From contig JAQTTH010000020.1 in assembly GCA_028710895.1 (NCBI GenBank), forward strand, positions 25,678-89,677: a DNA stretch of 64,000 bases, given 5' to 3'. Origin of the DNA: Paludibacter sp. (GTDB lineage Bacteria; Bacteroidota; Bacteroidia; Bacteroidales; Paludibacteraceae). Numbering within the stretch: position 1 is the first letter of the stretch; each line of letters opens with the position of its first letter. The position numbers and the translations under genes are program-made. This document shows positions 1-7,948 of this stretch, piece by piece. A model generated the notes under the pieces. It saw nothing but the letters and a program-made list of their open reading frames with translations. It was not told the origin of the DNA and ran no database searches.

Positions 1-2
1 CA

Positions 3-60
3 CGAATTGCATCGTGTGGTAATACTACTGATTATTTATTTTCCCACGCGATACAATTCG
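3..60. repeat. Long hairpin at left edge (boundary element)
   Basis: Positions 3-19 (CGAATTGCATCGTGTGG) and 44-60 are inverted copies with two G:U-type mismatches, giving a 17-bp stem around a 24-nt A+T-rich loop. The 44-75 side continues into GGGCAGGAGCAAGGG. Read on the minus strand this is a CCCTTGCTC / CGATTGTATCG motif just past the stop of the next gene. The same motif recurs at 459-490 and near 53.5 and 54.3 kb. Confidence 0.7.
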
Positions 61-101
61 GGCAGGAGCAAGGGTTCTAATGCCTGAATAAGAAGGTCTT
101 T

Positions 102-416
102 TTACCCGTTTTCATGCATAATAAGTACTTGTTCAATATTGGATCCAAAAGGTACTCCTTTTGAAATCACCAGTAATCTTCTATTATACAGCATAGCTTC
201 TTTTGCCAATAAATAAAAGCTTTCCGGCCAATCAGATGAATACCCCTCATTTCTACTGCAATTGTTGATTTGAACATGATATTCTTTTAAATTTTGCGCA
301 TAACCGGTAAAAACTACCCAATAGAATTCAGAGGTAAAATCTTTTGACAATTCGTCAATGAATTCCGGTAGAATTTCTTTTCCGGTTACTTTTCCCTGAA
401 ATTGATTCTTTTCCAT
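102..416 (-). CDS. Hypothetical protein, 104 aa
   Basis: I do not recognise this protein. It is a short soluble protein without signal peptide or membrane segment, rich in aromatic residues around positions 30-45 and 65-80, and it ends in a polar tail. It is the last of four minus-strand genes at the left edge and is bounded on both sides by copies of the CGATACAATCG / GGGAGCAAGGG boundary element. Neighbours and boundaries suggest an accessory, possibly cassette-borne gene. No function can be assigned. Confidence 0.6.
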   Translation of the reverse strand: MEKNQFQGKVTGKEILPEFIDELSKDFTSEFYWVVFTGYAQNLKEYHVQINNCSRNEGYSSDWPESFYLLAKEAMLYNRRLLVISKGVPFGSNIEQVLIMHENG

Positions 417-438
417 AATTTCATAAAATTAAAGAGTT

Positions 439-490
439 AATAAATAACGTTATTTATTTTCTACGCGATACAATCGGGCGGGAGCAAGGG
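439..490. repeat. Palindrome plus boundary element between two accessory genes
   Basis: Positions 439-458 are a perfect 20-bp palindrome centred on AACGTT. Immediately beside it, 459-490 carries CTACGCGATACAATCGGGCG followed by GGAGCAAGGG, a second copy of the element at 44-75. The unit sits between the stop of the 494-1195 gene and the start of the 102-416 gene. Confidence 0.65.
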
Positions 491-493
491 CTT

Positions 494-1195
494 TTATTTT
501 AGAGTTATCACAATTCCTTTATGATCACTTAAAATTCCCTTTTCCACAAATACGTTGCTCTCAATCAAATTTGGTAGAAAATGCTTTGGTATAATAATAT
601 GGTCAATATTCTTCTCCAGTTTATCGGTGGTGTTTACCAGATTACAGCGCTCAAAAAGATCTTTCAATGATTCCGTTGTTTCAGCATTTATCGTATATTG
701 TTTTTCATTTTCCAGAAAGGATGTGTTTAAATCACCAACAATAATTAAATTCTGATTCAATGCGTATATCTTCTCACAATCCGCTATACAATTTTCAAGT
801 TCCTTTTTCGCAAAAGGTTGTTTTTTATACTGAGTTCCTATTATTGTAGCATATATAATAATGTTTCCCAGATAGGTCTCAAACTCCAATGCCAGCGAAG
901 TTTTCGCGTCATTCACATTATATCTTTTTACACACGGACTCTTTGAGTAGATGATAGTTCGATAGGCTGTTTCTCCCTTCAAATAGTCGGTATAATTCAA
1001 ACCTTCATAAATTGTGTTTGCAGGTATCTGATCAGAGAAATAGTTGTACTTAAAACTGCTAATATTTAGGTCTATTGTTTCTGTCAGAACCAGAAAATCA
1101 AAGTCCTGCTCGTCTAACAATTGCTCAACTTTCTTACAATGGTTGGCCGATGTATATTTTTCGGCCCAATCTATATTGAATGTAGCTAATTTCAT
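494..1195 (-). CDS. Endonuclease/exonuclease/phosphatase (EEP) family protein
   Basis: A 233-aa protein with the full set of EEP-fold motifs: N7 in the opening FNI strand, E39 in LTET, GDLN near residue 154, a DHI motif near 197 and SDHKG near 223. These supply the metal-binding Glu, Asp and the catalytic His of this Mg-dependent phosphodiesterase superfamily. Members cleave DNA, RNA or phospho-substrates, and the substrate here cannot be read from sequence. No signal peptide is present, so it is probably cytoplasmic. It lies in the minus-strand accessory cluster with boundary repeats on its downstream side. Confidence 0.8.
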   Translation of the reverse strand: MKLATFNIDWAEKYTSANHCKKVEQLLDEQDFDFLVLTETIDLNISSFKYNYFSDQIPANTIYEGLNYTDYLKGETAYRTIIYSKSPCVKRYNVNDAKTSLALEFETYLGNIIIYATIIGTQYKKQPFAKKELENCIADCEKIYALNQNLIIVGDLNTSFLENEKQYTINAETTESLKDLFERCNLVNTTDKLEKNIDHIIIPKHFLPNLIESNVFVEKGILSDHKGIVITLK

Positions 1196-1267
1196 TTGTA
1201 GATTTCTTTATTTCGGATTTGAAATCCATTCCACCAACTTTTCTCAGTTAATGATTATTGTATATCC

Positions 1268-1292
1268 TTGAGGACTGGATGGGAGCAAGGGT
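1268..1292. repeat. Degenerate boundary element
   Basis: GGATGGGAGCAAGGGTAG is a partial copy of the GGCGGGAGCAAGGG part of the element at 459-490, again located between two minus-strand genes and just past a stop codon. The CGATACAATCG part is not recognisable. Confidence 0.45.
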
Positions 1293-1300
1293 AGTAATTC

Positions 1301-1825
1301 CTAACCAAATAATAATGAAGGAATCCCCAATCCTATTATTATGCCATAGAAAAGGTCTGCCCATATCATACGCAACGCGTTGAAAAGATAAATAAGTCCG
1401 ATTATGGGGAATGACACTATAGCCAATATATTAAAATGTTTAACACTAACTTTGGCTTGCTCGAAAATATTGGTAGCATCTTCGTCGGAAGGAATGGCAT
1501 GCATACCAATAGACACACCCAACCAGACAAGGAAGTATGAAAACAAGTGGTCTATTTCAAAGAATTTCACGGGCAGATAAGCGGGAATGCAAATAAGCAG
1601 ACACAAAAGAGTATTTACAAGAAATGGTCCCATTGAAATCAGAAACGTAGTCGTAAAATTGTCGGTACGTTCATGTTTCACAAACCCCTGAGGATTATCA
1701 AATTGAAAATAACAAACTTCAAATACAGCTACTTTTCGTATCTTGCAAAAAATCATGTGTGCAAACTCATGTACAATGATTCCGGGGAATGTAAATATCG
1801 CAATAATTTTACCGGGTATAAACAT
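1301..1825 (-). CDS. Membrane-embedded M50-like zinc metalloprotease
   Basis: A 174-aa integral membrane protein with an HEFAH zinc motif (H19, E20, H23) inside the first hydrophobic segment, as in site-2-protease-like families. A second conserved stretch near 112-120 (HAIPSDEDA) resembles the third-ligand region of small M50-like metalloproteases. Four or five hydrophobic segments are visible. It begins 6 bp after the stop of the upstream gene at 1832-2740, so the two are very likely co-transcribed. The substrate is unknown, and a regulated intramembrane proteolysis role is only a family-level inference. Confidence 0.7.
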   Translation of the reverse strand: MFIPGKIIAIFTFPGIIVHEFAHMIFCKIRKVAVFEVCYFQFDNPQGFVKHERTDNFTTTFLISMGPFLVNTLLCLLICIPAYLPVKFFEIDHLFSYFLVWLGVSIGMHAIPSDEDATNIFEQAKVSVKHFNILAIVSFPIIGLIYLFNALRMIWADLFYGIIIGLGIPSLLFG

Positions 1826-1831
1826 AATCTT

Positions 1832-2740
1832 TTAAATTTTAGACCAACCAGTTGGAAATTGTTTTTTGAATTGTTCTCTTCTAATAATCTGCTTTGAATA
1901 AATTCTATATTCTATTAGATTCATATATTCCTTCATTTGCTTACTTGTACTATCCAATGACATTGCCTTAGCCAGACAGGTGTATGTTTGTGTTTTATAT
2001 TCTTCGTTTTTCGTTTCAGCATACAGGCACGAATAAGCTGATGCTACACCTGCCCATGATTGAGCCTGAGTGGAATCCAAAGCCAGATACTGGTTTGAAG
2101 CATCCAAAAATCCTTTATAATTCTTTTTGTCAAAAAAGCTTCCGGCACGTGCCTGAATGATAAACGATTTCAAATTTACATCGGCAGGAATTGCCTGTTT
2201 GTATTTTTCAAACAGAAATAGCGCTTCCGTGCAACTATCTTTTACCAATAAATCAATCCCTTTGAAAAAACCTGCCATAGCTTTTATATCTTCAACCTCA
2301 GGAACTTCAATCACTGCCAAACTCATCAACCTGCTGGCATTTTCATAGTTTCCATTAACATAATTGGTATTTGCAGTATGAATATGTTCGTAGGCTTTGA
2401 AGAATCTTAAATTCCAGATAAATCCTATTATTATAATCGCAATTGTGCCGGCAATAAATGCCTTTACCCAGTCGGGAAATACCTGCTTGTCAATGACTTT
2501 TTTACATTCTAGACAAATTGGATAAATCGAAAGTTTAGGCAATTCTTCACCACCATTGTCGTGATTGCAGTTAGAGCACACTGTGGGGTCTAACTCACGA
2601 ATCACCTTCTTACCGTTTAGCAATTCTTTCTCTTCAAATTCTTTTTCAAAACATTCGATGCAATAAAGAGTATTCTCAACTATTACCATTTTGTTTTGTT
2701 CAGCTCTTTTACCGCATATTTCACATTTTTTATATCTCAT
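1832..2740 (-). CDS. Zinc-ribbon and TPR membrane protein
   Basis: A 302-aa protein. The N-terminal 80 residues contain repeated CxxC pairs (C6/C9 and several more), consistent with two treble-clef or LIM-like zinc knuckles. One transmembrane helix lies near 91-110, followed by a long helical region with TPR-like units (about 115-290). The topology suggests a cytoplasmic zinc module with the TPR part across the membrane, or the reverse. It directly precedes the M50-like protease gene with a 6-bp gap, so the TPR part may present partners to that protease. That partnership is inference. Confidence 0.6.
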   Translation of the reverse strand: MRYKKCEICGKRAEQNKMVIVENTLYCIECFEKEFEEKELLNGKKVIRELDPTVCSNCNHDNGGEELPKLSIYPICLECKKVIDKQVFPDWVKAFIAGTIAIIIIGFIWNLRFFKAYEHIHTANTNYVNGNYENASRLMSLAVIEVPEVEDIKAMAGFFKGIDLLVKDSCTEALFLFEKYKQAIPADVNLKSFIIQARAGSFFDKKNYKGFLDASNQYLALDSTQAQSWAGVASAYSCLYAETKNEEYKTQTYTCLAKAMSLDSTSKQMKEYMNLIEYRIYSKQIIRREQFKKQFPTGWSKI

Positions 2741-2811
2741 AGTTTATCAATTTTCTTCTACTTCTGCTGAGAGTTATTTGGATTAATACCAATTTTTATA
2801 AGTTTGCACCT

Positions 2812-2943
2812 TTGTTTGGCGTAGTCTCCATTAGAAAGAAGACTTTGCTTTGTGATTCTTTATTCTGTTTGAAATTTAATTCTTACTATGGAAAGCCTGA
2901 GTTTCCTTTCAACATGAGTTAGCCTGAAGACTACGCCAAACAA
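2812..2943. repeat. 132-bp palindromic element with 16-bp terminal inverted repeats
   Basis: TTGTTTGGCGTAGTCT at 2812-2827 is the exact reverse complement of 2928-2943. The interior is A+T-rich with imperfect internal pairing and no coding capacity. Size and ends resemble a MITE-like or REP-like element. No target duplication was confirmed. Confidence 0.65.
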
Positions 2944-3375
2944 CCGGATTACTACGTTACTCTTAATGAGAATAATGTTATTTAGTGCTATATTTTTGTC
3001 TAAACCAAGATTAAACCAAATAAGAAACAATCTGATTCCAAAATCTCTGTTTTAATTTGATTCATCTGCTTATACAAGTTCGGACATTTTACTTTTTGTT
3101 TCCAAAGGTAAATAACTTAATTATCATAACAATGTCTTTTCATGATTATTTTCACACTAGATTAAAAATTCATATGTTAGCGTGGTTTATGAGTATATAA
3201 TGAAGGTGTTAGGGTAGGAGAAAAGAGAATGTTTTTCCAGAAGCTTATTGCTTCAGAGCAGGTTAGTAAGATATCCTTACGCTAAAGTAGCATACCCTTG
3301 TAGCAGATAGTTTAGGAAGGTGGGTTGTTGGTTTATCCTTGTGCAAGAAAGAAACGTCCTTGTGGGGTATGATTT
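2944..3375. other. Non-coding stretch
   Basis: I see no credible gene, RNA or terminator in these roughly 430 bases. The sequence is A+T-rich and leads directly into the 21-bp-phased array, whose first core is at about 3381. Confidence 0.5.
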
Positions 3376-3721
3376 CTATCGGGAACAATTTAGAAAGTAT
3401 CGGGTAAAAAAAATAATTTGACCCGTATAATTTCTTTTTGTACGGGAACTATTTTCTATTTGACCCTTCCAAAAAATAATATTACCCGTCAAATTCTTTT
3501 TTGTATGGGAACTATTTTGAATTATACGGGTCAGAAAAATAATTTGACCCGTATAATTTCTTTTTATATGGGAACTATTTTCTATTTGACCCGTCAGAAA
3601 AATAATGTGAAGGGAAAGATTTTAAATATATCGGGTAATATTTTCAATGTGAAGGGTCAAATAATTTTTATGAAGGGAAACATTTTCAATTAAACGGGAA
3701 GGATTTTTGAAGCACCTGGTC
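3376..3721. repeat. 21-bp-phased array of CCCGT / ACGGG cores
   Basis: About 16-17 consecutive units. Each has a run of A/T about 14-16 bp long and a 5-6 bp core that is ACCCGT in one orientation or ACGGG(A/T) in the other. Successive GGG or CCC triplets fall at 3381, 3402, 3422, 3444, 3464, 3485, 3507, 3528, 3548, 3570, 3590, 3612, 3633, 3654, 3675 and 3696. Spacing is 21 bp when orientation is the same and 20 or 22 when it flips, so core centres stay locked to a 21-bp period. The open frames across it are by-products of the period being a multiple of three. It ends 12 bp past the stop of the methyltransferase gene. Confidence 0.85.
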
Positions 3722-3733
3722 AAAAAATGAGTT

Positions 3734-4906
3734 TTATTTACGGCATTCGAGTATCACCTTTGTATCGGGAGCCAGTGTGCAGGCAAATAAATACAGGTCG
3801 CCGCCATCTTTTAGCTGAAGCTTTTTGCGTAGTTCCTCTACGCTGAGGGGATAATTGCGTGTAGTGATATTGGCTTTGGAGTTGTTGGCCGATAATTCTT
3901 TCAGGTCTTTTTTGGAACTTCCCCGTTGTTTCAGTACTTCAAATATGCGTCCGGGGAATTCAAGCACTTGTTTATCAGACGTGTATAAGTGCGTATTTTG
4001 CTGCAGTTTACGCAGTCCGTAACGTGCTGCAATAAGTTTAAAGGCTCCGCTTTTCATTACCGCTGCATTGGGTTCGTAGAGGTATTTCTCCACAGCGGTA
4101 GCATAGGTCGCAGCAGCCCGGCTTTCTTCGTCTTGCACGAAATCAAAGACCTCGTTTTTGTTATTCTTACCCGTGTTTAGTGTGTATATATGCTGCTGGG
4201 TGTGCGTGTATTGGTCGAGCAGGAGCAACACCTCTTTACACTCATTATCTACACTCAGAATATGTATTTCGGCAGTGTTTGGAAGTTCCTTTACGGCAGC
4301 CGTTATGTCCATCATGGGCGATAACTTAATCAGTACCCGCCTTGCCTTGCTCAACAGCTGTGCCGACAGGGCCGAAACATCCGGTTCGCAGTCGGAGAGG
4401 AACACTACTTTTTTTCCTGCGGAACTGCGGCGTGCCGGGTCGATAAATACCCAGTCGACCCCTTCCATGCTGCTCAGGTAGTTTTCGGTTTCGGCGTTTA
4501 TTACCTGTATGTGGGGTAGATTCAGCGCTCTGAAATTGTGTGTGGCCAGCTCGCAGAGTTCGGCTTGCCGCTCCACGTAGGTAGCGTGCTTAAACCCGCG
4601 CGCCATAAAACTGCAATCCACTCCGAATCCGCCCGTGAGGTCGACGAGTGTATTGCCTTCGCAGAGGCTTGCTTTGTACTTAGCCGTTGATTCAGAGGAA
4701 GATTGCTCCAACGAGAGCTGCACAGGGTAAAGGATATCGTCGTTGTTATAAAACAGGGGTACTTTGGTCTTTATTTTCTGCATACCGTTGATCTGACGGA
4801 TAGCCAGGGGCATATCAACAAGGGGAAACCTGGCCTGCTGCAGTACCAGCTGATGGATATTAGCATCCCTGTTGTCGGTAATAAACTGTTTTGTTTCCTG
4901 ATTCAT
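3734..4906 (-). CDS. THUMP-like class I SAM-dependent methyltransferase
   Basis: A 390-aa cytoplasmic protein. The middle has a Rossmann SAM-binding signature (LVDLTGGFGVD near 87-97) and a DPAR motif near 157, the position where nucleic-acid methyltransferases carry their catalytic D-P-x-x motif. The C-terminal part matches the THUMP-like domain typical of a Bacteroidota protein family. RNA is the likely substrate from family knowledge, but the modified base is not known to me. It stands alone, with palindromic repeats upstream and the 21-bp array immediately downstream. Confidence 0.75.
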   Translation of the reverse strand: MNQETKQFITDNRDANIHQLVLQQARFPLVDMPLAIRQINGMQKIKTKVPLFYNNDDILYPVQLSLEQSSSESTAKYKASLCEGNTLVDLTGGFGVDCSFMARGFKHATYVERQAELCELATHNFRALNLPHIQVINAETENYLSSMEGVDWVFIDPARRSSAGKKVVFLSDCEPDVSALSAQLLSKARRVLIKLSPMMDITAAVKELPNTAEIHILSVDNECKEVLLLLDQYTHTQQHIYTLNTGKNNKNEVFDFVQDEESRAAATYATAVEKYLYEPNAAVMKSGAFKLIAARYGLRKLQQNTHLYTSDKQVLEFPGRIFEVLKQRGSSKKDLKELSANNSKANITTRNYPLSVEELRKKLQLKDGGDLYLFACTLAPDTKVILECRK

Positions 4907-5016
4907 GCGCTGCGTGTTTTCGCCTCAAAATTACGTTTATTTTGTTGAATGAGAAAAAAAGGGAAGAAGAATAGAAAGAAATAGAATGCTTATAGGGTGG
5001 AATTGCTGACTTTTCA

Positions 5017-5174
5017 TAATATCGCACCTACGGAGCTAAATATTGGAATGTCTTTCTATATTCTACCATAATTACGTTCCTAACGGAACTTTTAAATCAA
5101 AAGCTGCAGAGCAGCGATAGTATGGTAGAAAGTAATCAGAACCATTCATTAAGCTCCCTAGGAGCGACATTGTG
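5017..5174. repeat. Palindromic intergenic element, family A, copy 1
   Basis: An element of about 158 bp whose ends CGCACCTACGGAGCT and AGCTCCCTAGGAGCG are inverted copies. It has an inner pair CTACCATAAT ... ATGGTAG and an inner GTTCCTAACGGAAC hairpin. A second copy with the same architecture is at 37907-38075. No coding capacity. Confidence 0.75.
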
Positions 5175-5183
5175 TTTAAATAA

Positions 5184-5423
5184 AAAGAAATGGAACGCGG
5201 ATAAGGCGGATGAAGCTGATATACACGGATAATTTTATTTACTGATCTATTAAAGATTCCGACTTCACAAGTGAAGTCAACTGATTTTCAATTGGAACAA
5301 ATTATCTGCTATTTACGAAGCAAATAAAATCAGTATATACTCTCCGTCTTATAGGTTTATTTAAATCAGCTACTATCCGCTCATTCAGCGATAATCCGCG
5401 TGCTATTATTACATTCTTTTTTA
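5184..5423. repeat. Palindromic intergenic element, family B, copy 1
   Basis: Starts AAGAAATGGAACGCGGAT and ends with an inverted counterpart around ATCCGCGTG ... TTCTTTT. GCGGAT/ATCCGC words and ATCAGC/GCTGAT pairs lie between. A related copy is at 44688-44903. Non-coding. Confidence 0.55.
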
Positions 5424-5547
5424 TGTTTTCTTTTGTGGTTTAAATACATTATTTCTTTAAGTGTGACAGGTCTTAAAAAATAAGGTGTCCGAACATACAT
5501 TCAAACACCTTATTCCTACTATAAAAACTAATAAAAAACAATCTAAA

Positions 5548-5584
5548 ATCCATTCTTAAGCCCCCTTTAGGGGGTTGGGGGGCT
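5548..5584. repeat. CCCCCTTTAGGGGG-type short palindrome
   Basis: AAGCCCCCTTTAGGGGGTT followed by a G-rich tail. It is one of several copies in the window, others being near 6093, 8250, 8320, 40580, 40650, 41860 and 41930. It abuts the stop codon of the lipoprotein gene and may serve as its transcription terminator. Confidence 0.6.
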
Positions 5585-5998
5585 TTACCACATTAATACC
5601 ACCCTGAAATCCATACCATCAGGTCGGATGGCTGCAAAGTCGGAACTTGTAACGTATATATCCATGCCGCCCTGCGTATAATCAAAATCAACAGTCTGTG
5701 TCCAGAAATTCCCTGCCGTGTTCTGATAATGGCGAACATAAGGCAAAAGCTGTTGAGCCGCGCTGTTGTAGTAATATGCAGTCACCGAGCCGGAATTGAA
5801 AACTACCGAGTTGATTTCAGGCATGGAGAAATGGCAGGAATAATATCGGTTCAGCCCATTACCGTCGGTATGTTCCACCCAATTGGATTGCTTTACGGTG
5901 AGATTGATAATTTGCTTTGTTGAAAGTGGTTCGGGAACTGAATCCTGACATGAAACAACAAGTACTGCTACCAGGAATAAGAAAATGGCTTTTTTCAT
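5585..5998 (-). CDS. Small hypothetical lipoprotein, 137 aa
   Basis: A hydrophobic N-terminus ends in a lipobox with Cys17 (VVSC), so the protein is probably anchored in the membrane by SPII processing. The mature part is beta-rich and aromatic, ending in a FRVVLMW strand, and gives the look of a small beta-sandwich. I recognise no family. The gene is isolated between repeats and lies upstream of, and divergent from, the B12 riboswitch locus. A link to B12 is not supported. Confidence 0.65.
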   Translation of the reverse strand: MKKAIFLFLVAVLVVSCQDSVPEPLSTKQIINLTVKQSNWVEHTDGNGLNRYYSCHFSMPEINSVVFNSGSVTAYYYNSAAQQLLPYVRHYQNTAGNFWTQTVDFDYTQGGMDIYVTSSDFAAIRPDGMDFRVVLMW

Positions 5999-6179
5999 AC
6001 GAATATCTTTTTAATGGTGAATAGCTGGGAAAACTTTTTTTATGCTTACAATTTCTGTGCCTGAAAAAATGGGAGGGTAGTATGGGGCTTAAAATCATCA
6101 GACCCCCAACCCCCAAATGAGGGCTTGAAGACACAGTCTCTGATATTTACGTAGACAGCTACTAAAATCTATAAGAAAA

Positions 6180-6300
6180 TAGGGGCGTTAGCCCTGCTAT
6201 CTTAAAAAATATTTTACCTTCAAAGAGTAAGATGACAGGGCTACGCCCCTTATTTATTAGTTTATATTTGTGTTACGAATATATCAGGGCTAACGCCCCT
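6180..6300. repeat. GGGGCGTTAGCCCTG palindromic element
   Basis: GGGGCGTTAGCCCTG (about 6182-6196) is followed by two inverted counterparts, CAGGGCTACGCCCC (about 6235) and CAGGGCTAACGCCCC (about 6285). This allows two alternative hairpins. Non-coding, REP-like. Confidence 0.65.
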
Positions 6301-6440
6301 ATAATTGCAATTTTCACACACTACCATATACTTCAACATCCCCGAAATATTTTCAACATTAAGTTGCAGAAAGACAAACAACTATAAAAAATATTGAAAT
6401 TTTCTTGCGTCAACAGACAAAAGGTGATAATAATTTTACG

Positions 6441-6448
6441 TACTTTTG
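6441..6448 (+). promoter_or_regulatory. Promoter -7 element upstream of riboswitch
   Basis: TACTTTTG matches the Bacteroidota -7 consensus TAnnTTTG and lies just before the riboswitch 5' end. A clear -33 TTTG at the usual 19-21 bp spacing was not found. Confidence 0.5.
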
Positions 6449-6454
6449 TATCCG

Positions 6455-6722
6455 ATTTTGGTATCGAAACAATCTTCATTGATTCGATAAAAAGGGAATC
6501 CGGTCAAATTCCGGAACAGTACCCGCTGCTGTAGACTCCTTCACTAATTGACAATTCACAATTGAGAATTGAAAATTATTGAAAAACGTTTTGAACAACA
6601 CTTTTGCCACTGGGACCCCTCCCAGCCTCCCCGAAAGGGAGGAGCTGTTCCCTCCTTTGGAGGGATTGAGGGAGGTCCGGGAAGGCGTTCAAATACGGGA
6701 GTAAGTCAGAAGACCTGCCATT
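6455..6722 (+). ncRNA. Cobalamin (B12) riboswitch
   Basis: The conserved B12-aptamer words appear in order: GGTATCGAAAC..., AAAGGGAATCCGGTC, AATTCCGG, ACAGTACCCGCTGCTGTA (about 6520-6534) and, after an expanded variable arm, AGTCAGAAGACCTGCC (about 6704-6719). The variable arm (about 6540-6695) is long and holds a CCTCCC/GGGAGG-type repeat, so the two conserved halves are pushed apart. By family knowledge this class turns expression down when adenosylcobalamin or a related cobalamin binds. The first gene downstream is the DUF4465/BtuH-like lipoprotein at 6897. Confidence 0.88.
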
Positions 6723-6896
6723 TTCAACAACTATGTTTTTGCTTTCGGGATTAATAGCAAAAAGGGTCTGAACACTTCACTGTGTACATATTCTTCATTT
6801 TTTATTGTTGTCGGTAACGATAATTACATCCTGTGCATTGACGTATTGTTTTTTGTTGAATCGTATTTATCTATTTAATAATCAATAATAAAAAAA

Positions 6897-7631
6897 ATGA
6901 AAACATTTAAATTTTTCCTTTCTGTTGCTATCGTAGCCTTGTCATTTACTGCTTGTACAACCGAGTCTCCGGTTCCCGATTCCTTTACTGTTTCAACGCT
7001 TGTTGACTTCGAAAACGTGAAACTTAATTCAGATAGTATCTGGAATGGTTCGGATGGTTCAGGTTCGTTCACAACTAAAGTTGCCACGTTCAATAACAAT
7101 TATAACAGTGCCTGGTTTTCATGGTCGGGTTTTGCATGTTCGGCTAAAAAAGATACAAAGACAAGTGGCTATACAAACCAATACAGTGTATCTGCAGGTA
7201 GTGGTGCATTAGGTTCAAAACAGTTTGCCCTGACTTACGGTACAGCTACTTTACTTTGCGATAGCAATGTGTATGGCAATTTTAGTATCAAGAGCCTTAT
7301 GCTCACTAATTCTACGTATACCTACCTGGATATGCAAAACGGAAGTGCATATAGCAAAAAGTTTGTTGCCGGCGACTGGTATAAAATCACAATTACAGGA
7401 TATTTAAATAATACTAAAACCAGCGCGGTTGATTATTATCTGGCCGATTTCCGTAATGGAAAATCATTCTTATCAAATACCTGGACTAAAGTGGATGTAA
7501 GTGCCCTGGGTAAGGTGAATAAGGTTGTCTTCACACTCGATTCGAGCGATAAAGGCACCTATGGAATGAATACACCTGCCTATGCCTGTGTCGACAATAT
7601 TGAGTTTACACAAACTATTTCGACAAAATAG
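6897..7631 (+). CDS. btuH-like: BtuH-like B12-binding surface lipoprotein (DUF4465)
   Basis: A 244-aa protein with a lipobox at Cys20 (SFTAC), so it is likely a lipoprotein exported toward the outer membrane. Residues about 36-240 match the DUF4465 pattern, with conserved DFENV, WNGSDGSGSF, YNSAWFSWSGFA, GYTNQYS and a C-terminal CVDNI strand. DUF4465 lipoproteins of Bacteroidota include the BtuH family, which bind vitamin B12 on the cell surface. Placement directly behind a cobalamin riboswitch supports that role. No BtuB, BtuG or other corrinoid transporter gene accompanies it here, which is unusual for a B12 acquisition locus. Binding is inferred. Confidence 0.8.
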   Translation: MKTFKFFLSVAIVALSFTACTTESPVPDSFTVSTLVDFENVKLNSDSIWNGSDGSGSFTTKVATFNNNYNSAWFSWSGFACSAKKDTKTSGYTNQYSVSAGSGALGSKQFALTYGTATLLCDSNVYGNFSIKSLMLTNSTYTYLDMQNGSAYSKKFVAGDWYKITITGYLNNTKTSAVDYYLADFRNGKSFLSNTWTKVDVSALGKVNKVVFTLDSSDKGTYGMNTPAYACVDNIEFTQTISTK

Positions 7632-7715
7632 AAATTTTCAATCCCCTGAATGCGTCTAAGAATACTTCAATAAGGCGTATTGACATTGACAAACTATAAG
7701 ATACTACGTCTTTAA

Positions 7716-7750
7716 GCCTCCGCCAGCTGGCGGATTGGGGGTCTAAATCA
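7716..7750. repeat. GC-rich hairpin downstream of the btuH-like gene
   Basis: AAGCCTCCGCCAGCTGGCGGATTGGGGG contains the stem CCGCCAGCTGGCGG. It is related to the TCCGCCAG...CTGGCGGA word seen in the array hairpins near 50 kb, and may act as a terminator. Confidence 0.4.
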
Positions 7751-7913
7751 TAAAGTATGAATTCCTGCTTTTATCTGCCATAATATTTGCATTTCATACT
7801 GTAAGCCGGGGCTATTTGAGTCCCGGCTTTTTTTATTTGTAATTTTTTTTCGCTAATAGTTTTCTGAAAATGAATAGGGTAGGGAGTTTCAGAAAAAAAT
7901 ATACCGGGAAAAG

Positions 7914-7944
7914 TTTGTGAATCTGACAAAATGTACTACTTTTG
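7914..7944 (+). promoter_or_regulatory. Promoter of the SRP RNA / tRNA unit
   Basis: TTTG at 7914-7917 and TACTTTTG at 7937-7944 are separated by exactly 19 bp. This is a textbook match to the Bacteroidota -33/-7 promoter (TTTG, 19-21 bp, TAnnTTTG), a few bases before the SRP RNA 5' end. Confidence 0.8.
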
Positions 7945-7948
7945 TGCC

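Noticed and set aside
3418..3693. 91-aa plus-strand open frame over the 21-bp array
   Set aside because: It exists because the period is a multiple of three. Composition is repeat-driven and no ribosome-binding site or homology is seen.
3376..3721. CRISPR array
   Set aside because: Units are contiguous 21-mers without unique spacers and no cas genes are nearby. The same holds for 45053-45283.
6569..6754. 61-aa open frame
   Set aside because: It lies wholly within the cobalamin riboswitch and its inserted repeat.
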